This document shows, piece after piece, positions 44,000 through 52,460 of a DNA stretch of 64,000 bases. The DNA lies in IMG/VR virus record IMGVR_UViG_3300033149_000928, positions 1-64,000 of that record. One strand, written 5' to 3'. This DNA is from a virus. Made by a program: the position numbers and the translations under genes. Numbering within the stretch: position 1 is the stretch's first letter; each line of letters starts with the position of its first letter. The notes under the pieces were generated by a model. The model made no database searches, was not told where the DNA came from, and worked only from the letters and a program-made list of their open reading frames with translations.

Positions 44000-44036
44000 C
44001 CCCTTGCATCCATACAATTTGTATAGATGCAAGGGG
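44000..44036 (-). terminator. Terminator after the second ParB-domain gene
   Basis: Stem CCCCTTGCATC / GATGCAAGGGG with an AT-rich inner part, 15 bases after the stop and followed on the minus strand by ATTGTTTTGA. Looks Rho-independent. Confidence 0.7.
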
Positions 44037-44050
44037 CAAGGGTCAAGTGT

Positions 44051-45001
44051 TTACTGACGGCTCGCGCAAGTCGCATCAAGCTCGGCAAGCTCGGCCAAGG
44101 CGTCCCGTTCCTCTTCTCCTTCCCCTGGCTTATCGAACAAGGCTCCGAGAGCCTTGAAAACGTCGCTACTGAAAGTCAGCTTCCGATCAGCGATAAGCTT
44201 CCCGGTCAATTTGTTCGGGGCTTTCTGCTCGGCGGGGTCGGCTTTCTCTTCGACCGCTTTGACATGGGCCGAGAAGATTGCTTCGACCTCTTCGGGGGTC
44301 TTGGCGTTGCTCATTTTGCTGACAACGTCGTTGGGATACATCTTGGCCTTGCGTGTTCCGGCGTTGCGTTCGTCGTATACACCCTCTTGATGCTTGGTGG
44401 GTAGCTTGGCAATTTTGGCAACGGCTTGCAATGCGCCGCGAGATGCTTTCTGCGCTTCCTGAACGCTGTCGGCATTTTTGCTCGCGGGGGAAATGCGGTG
44501 GAGAATTTCCCTTGACCGTGACCACAAGAAGCTGACCACTGTGTGGTCGGTCAAGCCCAAATCGGTCATAATGCCGACTAAGGCGCGGGTGATATCTCCG
44601 AGTCCCTTCTCCACGATACCAGTGCCGGTATCGTTCAAGGCAAGGAGCATCGCTCCGGCATTGTCGCCAGTGTAAACAAGGCATGGCACCTTGCTTTCGC
44701 CATCGACATACTGCAAGCGCCGATTGCCTTGGATGGTCTTACCATCGGGGAAGATCACAGCCGGAAATTGTGGGTTCCAGCCGGTCGCCATGCTGTCGGA
44801 CAAGGCGGCATCCCCGAAGGCATCAGGGGTGAGGGTGCGGGGGTTGTCGTCCCAGATTGAAAGCGTGTTGGCTTTCCGGTATTCGATCTTTTGACCGTTG
44901 ACCGTGGGGATGGCTGAGGCCGCTTTCTCCCCTGCTTCCTGCTTCTCGGCTTCACGCTTCTCGGCTGCGGCTTTCTTCTCTTCATCAGACATTTTCGCCA
45001 T
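44051..45001 (-). CDS. ParB-like nuclease-domain protein, 316 aa
   Basis: Start chosen at 45001 (MAKMSDEEKKAAAEKREAEK). Upstream in-frame sequence is Gln/Asn low complexity from TTTTGG repeats and probably not translated. LSIWDDNPRTL, AVIFPDGKTIQGNRRLQYVD and VPCLVYTGDNAGAML form a ParB/sulfiredoxin-like domain, with GNRR in place of the usual GERR motif. GC-rich relative to the genome. A second possible binder of the dispersed palindromes. Confidence 0.7.
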   Translation of the reverse strand: MAKMSDEEKKAAAEKREAEKQEAGEKAASAIPTVNGQKIEYRKANTLSIWDDNPRTLTPDAFGDAALSDSMATGWNPQFPAVIFPDGKTIQGNRRLQYVDGESKVPCLVYTGDNAGAMLLALNDTGTGIVEKGLGDITRALVGIMTDLGLTDHTVVSFLWSRSREILHRISPASKNADSVQEAQKASRGALQAVAKIAKLPTKHQEGVYDERNAGTRKAKMYPNDVVSKMSNAKTPEEVEAIFSAHVKAVEEKADPAEQKAPNKLTGKLIADRKLTFSSDVFKALGALFDKPGEGEEERDALAELAELDATCASRQ

Positions 45002-45289
45002 GATATCGGTTCTCCATTTCGGGTTTGTGGTCCTTGTGCCGTCCATACGGCGCAAGGATGTAGCGTTCTCTATGCTATAGGCTTTTCCTCCGTCTGCGAG
45101 TCTTTGATTTGATAAATCAAAATTTGCTCTTGCTTGCGGGTCAAGGTGGTCAACATATCGGGCATTCTCCCAACATAGGACAAGGCTACAAGCCGTATCA
45201 CTATTTTTGATTTGATTTTCTTGATTTGATTTTTGGTTTTGGTTTTGGTTTTGCTTTTGGTTTTGGTTCATGGTTTTATCCTTTCAAGA

Positions 45290-47170
45290 CACTATAATAG
45301 AAGCATATCCCATGCCAGACTCTAGGAATTTTGTGCATTATTGTTACTCGTTGATATGTATAGACTTACCGGATCGACTATGCCTATTTCTTGTAAGTCC
45401 CTTAAAAGTCCCGATACTACAAGATATCTTGTAAGTCCTTATGTGACAACGACTTATGAGTGCAACATTTCATTACCTTTGTGGGATTTCCCCACAGTCT
45501 CGATTTTTACTTCTAACCTGTTGATATATAAGGCTTTACCGAGTCTTAAAATCCGACATTGATTCTTGATTTCCTACACTTTTTGTGTAACGATATGTTA
45601 AGTCTATATATGATAAAAGGTTATGGGGTATGGGTCGCTCAGAATACTATCATATGCTATCATGCCTGATATGGGCTTATATAATGTATTAAAGCAAGTA
45701 TTGTTCCAGTTTTGATAATTTCCGATATTAGTTGACCTTATTTTTGATTTTGGTTTATGATTTGATAAACCAAAACCAAGTGTCGGATTTTCCTACGGCA
45801 CTTTCTGCCGCATCATTTTGACACGGCAATTTCTGCCGCTGTAACAAAAGCTTACTTTTGTAACATATTTTTGCGTTTTGTAACAAAAGTTTACTTTTCG
45901 ACCGATTTTCGTATATCCTAGTTTATGCCGGACCCGGTTCGTGATAGATATTCCGGGAAAATTATTGATTTAATAAATCATTTTCACTTTTACAGGGCGG
46001 GTTTCATGTTTTCGGACATCGAACTCTGATAGCGGATAATTCATTTGGACACTTTAATTTTGGTACATTATTCTCTGAGTATTGGTCATGGATGTGGAAT
46101 ATGGATATTTGGGTGAATTGTAGGTTATTTGGGTGTGGATTATAGGGTGTTTAAAGATGATTTTCACGCATCGGATCTCGGCCAGACAAAACAACAAGAC
46201 TATGGTTTTCGGTTTCGGTTCTCGATTGATGGTTTACACGTTTTCGTGTAAGAGACAGAATCGAGGTTATGGGTTTCTCAGACCCCATATCCCTTTACGT
46301 AGCAACAACTTACTACTTTCCTATATCCCGTAAGTTTTATGTAAGTCTTGATTTCCTACACATAATTAATTTCACTCAGATTATTACATAACCTGTAAAG
46401 TCCTAATAGAGCTACAAAGCCCTCCACATGTAAAAGCCTTTACACGAAAAGCTGATATTTTCACTCCTTATCTTTTGTTTAGCTTATCGACGAAATAAAA
46501 GTACTTATGAGAGTATATGAGAGTATATGAGAAAGTGTAGGATTCCACCACACTTCTCGTAAGTCGTTGATATGTATATATATATATGTACCTAAAAACG
46601 TGTATTTAATATAAGTCGTTTTCACAAATGCCTTTACCGAATCCCCATTACGTTTTCCTCAGTTTAGACGCAAGCCTTTTGAGGTCAAGGACTTACTACT
46701 TCTACTTACTGACTGTTTTCTGAGTCACCCATATGGAACAATTATATAATATCTTTTATATGGGGTTAACTGAAAACCATCCAGTTAGTAAGCCCCCGAT
46801 CCACGGCTCTCGACCCCTCTAAGCCTACCCACCAGCAAAGTGCTGAGCATGGGTATACTCCATCCTAAGCCGCTTTGTCAACTTTCCGGGGGCATTGGAC
46901 CTTGAGCCAAGGCAAGCCCTTAGAATCGACGACTAACTTAGTCGTAAAGCAAAACGTAAAGAAATGAAAAGAGTAAAAGCACCTGACAGAAAGAGTAAAG
47001 CAATGGTAACGATACATTACACACTGAGAAAGGTAAAGGGAAAGGTAAGGTAATGTTACATAGTAACGTATCGTTACACTAAGGGACCAAATAAAATAGC
47101 CCAGGAACATATGTCCCTGGACCACTAGCCAATACCATATTAATTTTAGCCACAATCACAACTCTTGATT
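45290..47170. promoter_or_regulatory. Large non-coding region with hairpins and repeats, origin/promoter candidate
   Basis: About 1.9 kb without a convincing gene. It has CGGCA-TTTCTGCCG hairpins near 45800-45835, repeats of TAACAAAAG(C/T)TTACTTT at 45843-45896, GTTGATATGTATA-type elements at 45349, 45519 and 46564 shared with 4.6 kb, a TGAGAGTATA duplication near 46505, an AT alternation near 46570-46590, and spaced GTAAAG repeats at 46935-47045. Palindromes at 45964 and 47165. This combination suits a replication origin or divergent promoters. Confidence 0.4.
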
Positions 47171-47177
47171 TACTAAA

Positions 47178-47375
47178 TCACGTAACCACTGTCACATTCA
47201 TATAGGATAATACACACCCATCAATAACATCTCGGTCTGAACCACTAATCTGTGGTGTAGTAGATAATATACGATGGACCTCGGCTAAGGCAACATCAGA
47301 GAGGGCTGCTGGAACACGTACATCAGTACCACTAACCTTAACTACATTAATATTAACAGTAAGAGCAACATTCAC
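47178..47375 (-). CDS. Hypothetical protein, 65 aa
   Basis: Begins MNVALTVNINVVKVSGTDVR. ATG at 47375 after AAGGAGG. Its stop TGA is the first part of a dispersed palindrome (47165-47181). Last gene of the leftward early cluster. Function unknown. Confidence 0.6.
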   Translation of the reverse strand: MNVALTVNINVVKVSGTDVRVPAALSDVALAEVHRILSTTPQISGSDRDVIDGCVLSYMNVTVVT

Positions 47376-47387
47376 GGCTACGCCTCC

Positions 47388-47600
47388 TTAACTAGTAACC
47401 TTACCCAACGTCCCAGACACACGGTCCACGACTATTTGAGCACAAGCCTTACAAACAGGTAGTCCAGTCCCATCTAACAAGTAATGCACCGCATGACCAA
47501 TACTCTCATAGCAAGGTAAAGAAGTGACATCCTTCCCACATACAGACAAATTACCTTCTGACCAGATATCACGTATACACAAAGAGGGCTGTTTCATCAA
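47388..47600 (-). CDS. Small cysteine-containing protein, 70 aa
   Basis: Cysteines at SLCIRD, SVCGKD, LPCYES and VCKACA suggest a zinc site. Starts at ATG 47600. Function unknown. Confidence 0.6.
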   Translation of the reverse strand: MMKQPSLCIRDIWSEGNLSVCGKDVTSLPCYESIGHAVHYLLDGTGLPVCKACAQIVVDRVSGTLGKVTS

Positions 47601-47621
47601 TCATCCTCCGGCTGCGCCACC

Positions 47622-47834
47622 CTAACGACCCAATGTCCCACCCAACGTATTCTCCACTTGCGTCAATGCCTTATCGAGATCACTTACAGGCATGGCGTCA
47701 ACAATGGCATCAAGGTCCAGACTAAGCTGACCACCAGAATACACACGCTTGAAACGGAACTGCTGACCCTCAGTACAAGTAGTTAAACCCTCTTTAATAG
47801 TCTGCCTAGCAAACGCCTCAATAGTTTTATTCAT
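47622..47834 (-). CDS. Hypothetical protein, 70 aa
   Basis: Begins MNKTIEAFARQTIKEGLTTC; C-terminal half acidic and helical (DLDAIVDAMPVSDLDKAL). Overlaps the upstream gene by 8 bases. Function unknown. Confidence 0.6.
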   Translation of the reverse strand: MNKTIEAFARQTIKEGLTTCTEGQQFRFKRVYSGGQLSLDLDAIVDAMPVSDLDKALTQVENTLGGTLGR

Positions 47835-48036
47835 GGGCTACGCCCTCCGGCTGAACTGTTAAATGTATCCTATGCTTTACCTCACATTTCGAGCATAAAT
47901 GTATTGTCCCACATTCACAATCATGTCCATCCCAATAACAAGGATACTTACTACCACACTCTGGACATGTGAACCAAGAATTATAATGCCAGAAAGTAGG
48001 ACATTTAAATAGATAATGGAATAGCTTCTTAATCAT
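47827..48036 (-). CDS. Zinc-ribbon protein, 69 aa
   Basis: CPECGSKYPC, CECGTIHLC and SKCEVKH give several CxxC/CxC pairs. The ATG at 48036 overlaps the TGA of the preceding 24-aa gene. Possibly an RNA polymerase or host-factor binder, but no specific family recognised. Confidence 0.65.
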   Translation of the reverse strand: MIKKLFHYLFKCPTFWHYNSWFTCPECGSKYPCYWDGHDCECGTIHLCSKCEVKHRIHLTVQPEGVAHE

Positions 48037-48107
48037 ACCGTCCCTCCATCATAAACCTCAACCCGTTCACTACTACACTTAGGGCATATGTCTGGAAGCA
48101 GCCTCAT
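48033..48107 (-). CDS. Very small coupled gene, 24 aa
   Basis: Reads MRLLPDICPKCSSERVEVYD and four more residues, ending in a TGA that overlaps the next ATG by four bases. The CPKC knuckle and the coupling support it despite its size. Function unknown. Confidence 0.45.
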   Translation of the reverse strand: MRLLPDICPKCSSERVEVYDGGTV

Positions 48108-48109
48108 TA

Positions 48110-48523
48110 TTATCCCGATACCCACCCAATAGCCTGTCCTATTTCCGCTAGGGTAAGGTCCAAAGGATCACCACTGTCACAACCGGAACCATCGACCTCG
48201 GCTCCAGGACAAAGGCGATTAAGCAAAGAATGAATAGCCTTTTGCCACCGTCCCTGCTCCTTAGCCACTGGACCTTCATCCTCACCCATTTGATTTAGTA
48301 AATCAGAGAGTGTAATACGTAAAGCCCAATAATCTTCACGTTTAATCCATTCTCCAATACGAATACTTGATCCACTATCATCCTCAACCTCAACAAAATG
48401 TGGAGAATTATTATCTGGTGGACCATCGAAAATTATATTAATGGCCTGTGGAGGAGTAGAGGCAAAAATAGTAAGAGGAGCAGGTTGATTACTAGACATA
48501 GGCTCAATAGTCCTATCCTTCAT
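48110..48523 (-). CDS. Hypothetical protein, 137 aa
   Basis: Start chosen at MKDRTIEPMSSNQ (48523), inside the previous gene's end. Contains WALRITLSDLLNQ, a palindrome copy (48290), and a C-terminus with CPGAEVDGSGCDSGD. Function unknown. Confidence 0.6.
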   Translation of the reverse strand: MKDRTIEPMSSNQPAPLTIFASTPPQAINIIFDGPPDNNSPHFVEVEDDSGSSIRIGEWIKREDYWALRITLSDLLNQMGEDEGPVAKEQGRWQKAIHSLLNRLCPGAEVDGSGCDSGDPLDLTLAEIGQAIGWVSG

Positions 48524-48695
48524 ACATACATACTCTAAAGTAAGTATACGTCCCAGCCTCACCCTCTATAGACATCTCAATATCTTCATCCCGCATAGCG
48601 AGATTCAATTCCCTACCCTCCTTAGTCCGAAGAGTAAGGCCACGATAGACTTCCTCCAAAACGATACAGCCAAGCTCATTAACGTCAATCTTCAT
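48513..48695 (-). CDS. Hypothetical protein, 60 aa
   Basis: MKIDVNELGCIVLEEVYRGL, small beta-rich protein. Overlaps the next gene by 11 bases. Function unknown. Confidence 0.6.
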   Translation of the reverse strand: MKIDVNELGCIVLEEVYRGLTLRTKEGRELNLAMRDEDIEMSIEGEAGTYTYFRVCMYEG

Positions 48696-48705
48696 AAGTA
48701 CTCCT

Positions 48706-48912
48706 TCAACACCGATAATGTATTGGATCGCGTAAATCTAAACCACAAGCCTTACAAGAATCATCCTGTGGGCTACCTTCCTTAGCCACATGAATATGTC
48801 CGAAGGTCTTTCTTAGACTTGCTATTTCAAGACCCATATTATCATTTGCCCTTGGACTATACTCTTTAATCAAACCCTCAATCCAATCTTGAGACTCTGT
48901 TATTTTATCCAC
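48706..48912 (-). CDS. Hypothetical protein, 68 aa
   Basis: GTG start at 48912 chosen because GGAGGGAAGG lies just upstream; an earlier GTG at 48942 lacks one. Contains CKACGLDLRDPIHYRC, a probable zinc knuckle. Overlaps the previous stop. Function unknown. Confidence 0.55.
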   Translation of the reverse strand: MDKITESQDWIEGLIKEYSPRANDNMGLEIASLRKTFGHIHVAKEGSPQDDSCKACGLDLRDPIHYRC

Positions 48913-49228
48913 TATGACCTTCCCTCCAGTCCCTAAGTACACTCTCCAAACCCGTATGAACCCTATCCACCATATTCCAACTCCGTTTCCATCGTGCCTC
49001 AGCTAGAAGATTAACACTCTTCTCTATAGTGCTAATTAGCTTCGAGGTCAGTTGTCTTTGAGTGATAGTACCCCAAATCTCCTCACTTACCTTTGTAGTC
49101 GTTTGATGATCTATTGGATTTTGATTTGCTGAATCATTATCCTGTAGCCCCATACTACTACGAACAGCCTTATTACAACAAGGCTGAGGTCCAGTGAATC
49201 CATGTTCATTACAATGCCACATACTCAT
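48905..49228 (-). CDS. Hypothetical protein, 107 aa
   Basis: N-terminal CNEHG...CCNK cluster, then a helical, basic region. A diverged palindrome (49121) is read as DSANQ. Overlaps its upstream gene by four bases. Function unknown. Confidence 0.6.
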   Translation of the reverse strand: MSMWHCNEHGFTGPQPCCNKAVRSSMGLQDNDSANQNPIDHQTTTKVSEEIWGTITQRQLTSKLISTIEKSVNLLAEARWKRSWNMVDRVHTGLESVLRDWREGHSG

Positions 49229-49518
49229 ATGTCTAATCCTCTCTTCTTTAGTCGAGCAGCTAAAGCTGCACCGCTAGGAATATCTATCCCAGGATTCATT
49301 TTACGTATCGCACGTAGAGAAACATTAGCCTTAGCCCTCTCCCTCTCCCTATACTCTTCAGTTACCCTCGCAGACTCAATACGCTCAGCCTCAGTCGGAG
49401 TACCATTATTCTCATAAGCACGACACTGGGGATCACAAGTCCCAAGAGAAGGATGGCAATTTACTGGGATTGATTCCTTTGTATTGAACCACTTACAACT
49501 TCTCTCGCCCCATGACAT
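49225..49518 (-). CDS. Hypothetical protein, 97 aa
   Basis: N-terminal cysteines (SCKWFN, VNCHPSLGTCDPQCRAY) followed by a charged helical region. The Cys/His spacing resembles a small iron-sulphur or zinc fold. Function unknown. Confidence 0.6.
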   Translation of the reverse strand: MSWGERSCKWFNTKESIPVNCHPSLGTCDPQCRAYENNGTPTEAERIESARVTEEYRERERAKANVSLRAIRKMNPGIDIPSGAALAARLKKRGLDI

Positions 49519-49519
49519 C

Positions 49520-49992
49520 TCAATCCTCCGTTGCGCCGCTTTGATTTAGTAAATCAACAATCTGATCTTGATAATCAACCCAAGCCATAATATATCTACG
49601 CTTCCTTTCGATTGGCTCTTCATTTCCAGGATAAGAACAACTCTCACTGTCACTGTCCATACGTTTGGGGTTAGCAACGAACTCCCTACAAGCTATAGGC
49701 CGATGGCGTTCTTCCTTAATCTTACACCCTGTATCCGTTAATAACGTACATATCCCTGCGCCCGTTGTATTCACGATCTCCCTTGGATCATGTGTAACCC
49801 TTGGTCGCATGAAATAGCAACGTGAGAGTCTATCTACTAGAGCTATATCACCATCCCTTGGATCACCGACCCACCAATCGAAGATGAAGTCTCCTTTAAC
49901 AGCGGCTAGGAAGTCTCCAGCAGGAACATCCTCTGGAAATGCTGACAACATTGCCCGCCACACTCAGCACATACATGAATAGGGTCACTCAT
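49520..49992 (-). pseudogene. YkgJ-family cysteine-cluster protein with an apparent -1 frameshift
   Basis: From ATG 49992, behind AGGAG, the frame gives MSDPIHVCAECGGQCCQ, the CxxCGGxCC start of YkgJ proteins, but stops 28 codons in. The -1 frame continues the family: FPEDVPAGDF ... GICTLLTDTGCKI ... RHRPIACREF. A shift just after the CC codons rejoins them. A GTG at 49963 opens the second frame but has no ribosome-binding site. Broken gene, sequence error or recoding. Palindrome copy at 49541 (VDLLNQ). Confidence 0.6.
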
Positions 49993-49994
49993 AC

Positions 49995-50375
49995 TTATCT
50001 CCTAATCAAGAAATCTCGCTCAATATCCTTTTGATTTAGTAAATCATTATATAGATGCCAGTTCTCAAAGGATGTAGGTTTACCTTCATCTGTTAAGAGA
50101 TTACCATGATAGGCTAACATGAGTGCATCTAAACGGTGTTCTCCATAATGACTGGGGTTAGCTCCTGCTTCTTTAATAAATTTACCTAACTCACCCTGCA
50201 TCAATACCGACCCGCGTGGATCACAAGGTAATTTGCTATTAGGTACTTCATATTGAAAACAATCCTCACCCATAGCCCACCAACAGGTATTCATAGCCCA
50301 TGTGACAATTGTCTCAGGGGCATTAATACTAATCTCTTTAATCTCATTCCATGTTCGGTAACACACTATTTTCAT
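49995..50375 (-). CDS. Hypothetical protein, 126 aa
   Basis: Start chosen at MKIVCYRTWNEIK (50375), behind AGGAGG. Contains CWWAMGEDC and a C-terminal YNDLLNQKDIERDFLI with a palindrome copy (50031). Resembles no family I can name. Confidence 0.65.
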   Translation of the reverse strand: MKIVCYRTWNEIKEISINAPETIVTWAMNTCWWAMGEDCFQYEVPNSKLPCDPRGSVLMQGELGKFIKEAGANPSHYGEHRLDALMLAYHGNLLTDEGKPTSFENWHLYNDLLNQKDIERDFLIRR

Positions 50376-50492
50376 ACTAAACCTCCTATACTTATCTCCT
50401 AAACAAACACTACGGAGTACAAACAAAATAACATTTCTTCTGTGTTGCATGATCCATGTACCCTATAACCTTTAAATAAGACATCTCCTTAT

Positions 50493-50633
50493 CTAACAGA
50501 CGCGCCGAGTGAACTCGTCAATTTCATCATCCGATCTTATATCTCCTATGACAAGTAACTCTTCCATCAGAGTCTGGAGTTTAACCCCTCCATTATGTCG
50601 CATAATTATACCGTGGATACGGTCCTGTATCAT
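50493..50633 (-). CDS. Small hypothetical protein, 46 aa
   Basis: Begins MIQDRIHGIIMRHNGGVKLQ; its ATG overlaps the TGA of the gene upstream (ATGA). Helical, acidic C-terminus. Coupling supports it. Confidence 0.5.
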   Translation of the reverse strand: MIQDRIHGIIMRHNGGVKLQTLMEELLVIGDIRSDDEIDEFTRRVC

Positions 50634-50803
50634 AAGTTAAGCTCCCGCGCCGTCCACTTAGTCTCGAAAGCAAGTCCTCTTGTCCCGATAGCCCCGCACT
50701 TCGGACACCATAATATCTGTACTGGTCTAAGAAGATTACTTCCCTTATGTCCCATGAATACTGAGTCCTTATGCTTACACTTTTTATGTTTCTTCTTACC
50801 CAT
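50630..50803 (-). CDS. Small basic zinc-knuckle protein, 57 aa
   Basis: MGKKKHKKCKHKD start, then ILWCPKCGAIG. ATG at 50803 follows AAGGAG. CPKC plus a Lys/His-rich tail suggests nucleic-acid binding. Function unknown. Confidence 0.55.
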   Translation of the reverse strand: MGKKKHKKCKHKDSVFMGHKGSNLLRPVQILWCPKCGAIGTRGLAFETKWTARELNL

Positions 50804-50805
50804 GA

Positions 50806-50934
50806 CTATTTCTCCTTAGGTACATTACCTTTAAACACAAGACTACGCATATCCAACAGGTGCGCTTCCATAGCCTCTAAACACCCTCGCTCATAACTCT
50901 TACCAGCAGGTAGCCCACACTCCTGGATCGCCAT
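50806..50934 (-). CDS. Small hypothetical protein, 42 aa
   Basis: MAIQECGLPAGKSYERGCLE; the CxxPAG-S-Y-x-x-x-C pattern echoes CSQPAGTAWSENYC in the next gene upstream, so the two may be related. GGGAGG lies unusually close to the ATG. Tentative. Confidence 0.4.
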   Translation of the reverse strand: MAIQECGLPAGKSYERGCLEAMEAHLLDMRSLVFKGNVPKEK

Positions 50935-51145
50935 CCTCCCGATGACTACGTGCCACAACTCCATCTAGTAGCCCATCTATCCTCTGCATACGCTTAATAT
51001 TGCAATTAAAGCAATAATTCTCACTCCAAGCAGTCCCGGCAGGCTGAGAGCAACCCTCAGTAACGCAAAGCTTACCAGTCCGATAGCGAGGATTATTACC
51101 TTCGGAATCGGGGTTGAGATAATTATCTCTAGCGTCAGTCATCAT
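50900..51145 (-). CDS. Hypothetical protein, 81 aa
   Basis: Contains CVTEGCSQPAGTAWSENYCF and CNIKRMQRI, a small zinc-type cluster. Its ATG overlaps the upstream TGA by four bases. Function unknown. Confidence 0.6.
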   Translation of the reverse strand: MMTDARDNYLNPDSEGNNPRYRTGKLCVTEGCSQPAGTAWSENYCFNCNIKRMQRIDGLLDGVVARSHREDGDPGVWATCW

Positions 51146-51945
51146 TCGCCCTCCATGATAATGTTAATCTCGGCCTGTAGGTGCTTCCCGCCGTAGAAGT
51201 CGTCGTGCTCACGCATGATTCGGATTGCCTTCGCTTGTGCCTCTACGATCTTCGCAAGCCTCAACCGGTCGGCGACAACCTCCCTGTGATAATCTATACT
51301 TGGCATCGGGTCGCATGTCTTCCCTCGCGCTATCAGCTTCTCTACTGGGGATTGGGGTTGGTCATGGTTCTCAAGGAACGGTATCCCGGTGGGGCCAAGC
51401 TCGACTTCTTTAGGTTTTATATCCTCGTTCAAGTCGCCGTCATATTCTATCTTTGGCTCCACTTCCGGCATCTTCTTGCCGTCCTTGAGTTTGATACGAT
51501 AAAACTTTAATTTTCTTTGCGCCTCGAAAGGTCCGTGCTTAACATTTACAGTATGCCAATCAAATTTGGTATGACTATCCCAATGATATTCCTCTTGAAT
51601 ACATCCCTGCGGCGCTAGGTTGCGGAGTAACTGACGTACCCATTCCTCTACATCCTCATGTGATAGCCGTGGCTTCAAGGAATATGGGATTTCATCAGCA
51701 CAACAATAACCTTCTTCCCTTAACTCCATACCCTCTCGCTTATAGATTTCTGTGACACTTTGTGTATCTGAGTTTTGATTTACGGCTACGCCATTTTGAT
51801 TTACTAAATCACTTTTACCTTTCCACCCACAACCGATTTCTTTGTCCTTTCGATTCGCACATACTAGAATCCCACCCTCTATAGCTGTAAAGAAAACACC
51901 TTCACACCCAGGACATTTGAATAGTGATTTGAAGTCAGACATCAT
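51142..51945 (-). CDS. Zinc-ribbon protein, paralogue of the 52461 gene, 267 aa
   Basis: N-terminal ribbon FKCPGCEG...LVCANR...GCGWKGK, then DLVNQNGVAVNQ from a palindrome (51796) plus a shortened copy. The central LLRNLAPQGCIQ and FYRIKLKDGKKMPEVE match LLHDLAPQGCVE and FRIKLENGKLPKVE in the 52.5-kb gene, so they are duplicates. C-terminus coiled. Function unknown. Confidence 0.65.
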   Translation of the reverse strand: MMSDFKSLFKCPGCEGVFFTAIEGGILVCANRKDKEIGCGWKGKSDLVNQNGVAVNQNSDTQSVTEIYKREGMELREEGYCCADEIPYSLKPRLSHEDVEEWVRQLLRNLAPQGCIQEEYHWDSHTKFDWHTVNVKHGPFEAQRKLKFYRIKLKDGKKMPEVEPKIEYDGDLNEDIKPKEVELGPTGIPFLENHDQPQSPVEKLIARGKTCDPMPSIDYHREVVADRLRLAKIVEAQAKAIRIMREHDDFYGGKHLQAEINIIMEGE

Positions 51946-52238
51946 TACTCCTTGTAATCAGGTAACAGTCTCTTCGCCTCTCTACATGCATCAACCATAA
52001 CATTATAATCATCAACCTCGTCCTCACAAGCATGGACGAGTTTATCTAGTGCTGCTTGTAGTATGGGTATAGAGGAAGGTACTGTTTTCTTACAGGTTAA
52101 TACCCCACCTTCACTGAAATTAGAACAACACATAGGATCGCAGTCTGGTCCCCTTTTATGTCCCTCAAAATGTGGACAGTCTTCTGTCGTACATCCTTTC
52201 TCTACACCTTCACAGTATAGTAGATCATCAGTCATCAT
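51945..52238 (-). CDS. Cysteine-rich protein, 97 aa
   Basis: About eight cysteines: LYCEGVEKGCTTEDC, PDCDPMCCSN, LTCKK, then a helical C-terminus. The ATG overlaps the upstream TGA. Function unknown. Confidence 0.6.
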   Translation of the reverse strand: MMTDDLLYCEGVEKGCTTEDCPHFEGHKRGPDCDPMCCSNFSEGGVLTCKKTVPSSIPILQAALDKLVHACEDEVDDYNVMVDACREAKRLLPDYKE

Positions 52239-52458
52239 GACCCCTCCATAACCTCAAGCATATCCCGGATACATTCCACAAGAACCTGTATTCTATCCTC
52301 AGTAGTCAGTTGAAGAATTCTATGTGAATCAGCGAACTCCAACGCTTGTTTTGCTTTAATATCCTTGGATCAGTTGAGGTCGTAAGTGGTATAAATGGCA
52401 CGGGTACTGGCTCCAAGGGCATCGGTACTTTCTTCGGTGCTGGTTGTGGTAGTGACAT
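52235..52458 (-). pseudogene. Proline-rich small protein with an apparent -1 frameshift
   Basis: ATG at 52458 after AAAAGGAG gives MSLPQPAPKKVPMPLEPVPV and stops at 52306. From about 52370 the -1 frame reads KDIKAKQALEFADSHRILQL and on to a TGA that overlaps the next ATG, a well-formed helical tail without its own start. A lost base near GATCCAAGG would join them. Decay, error or recoding. Confidence 0.45.
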
Positions 52459-52460
52459 AG

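Noticed and set aside
45002-45271. N-terminal extension of the second ParB-domain protein
   Set aside because: Consists of Asn/Gln low complexity from TTTTGG repeats plus a palindrome; the ATG at 45001 gives a normal protein start.
46865-47155. 96-codon minus-strand frame
   Set aside because: Composition is dominated by Phe/Tyr/Cys from low-complexity GTAAAG repeats; no domain and weak start context.
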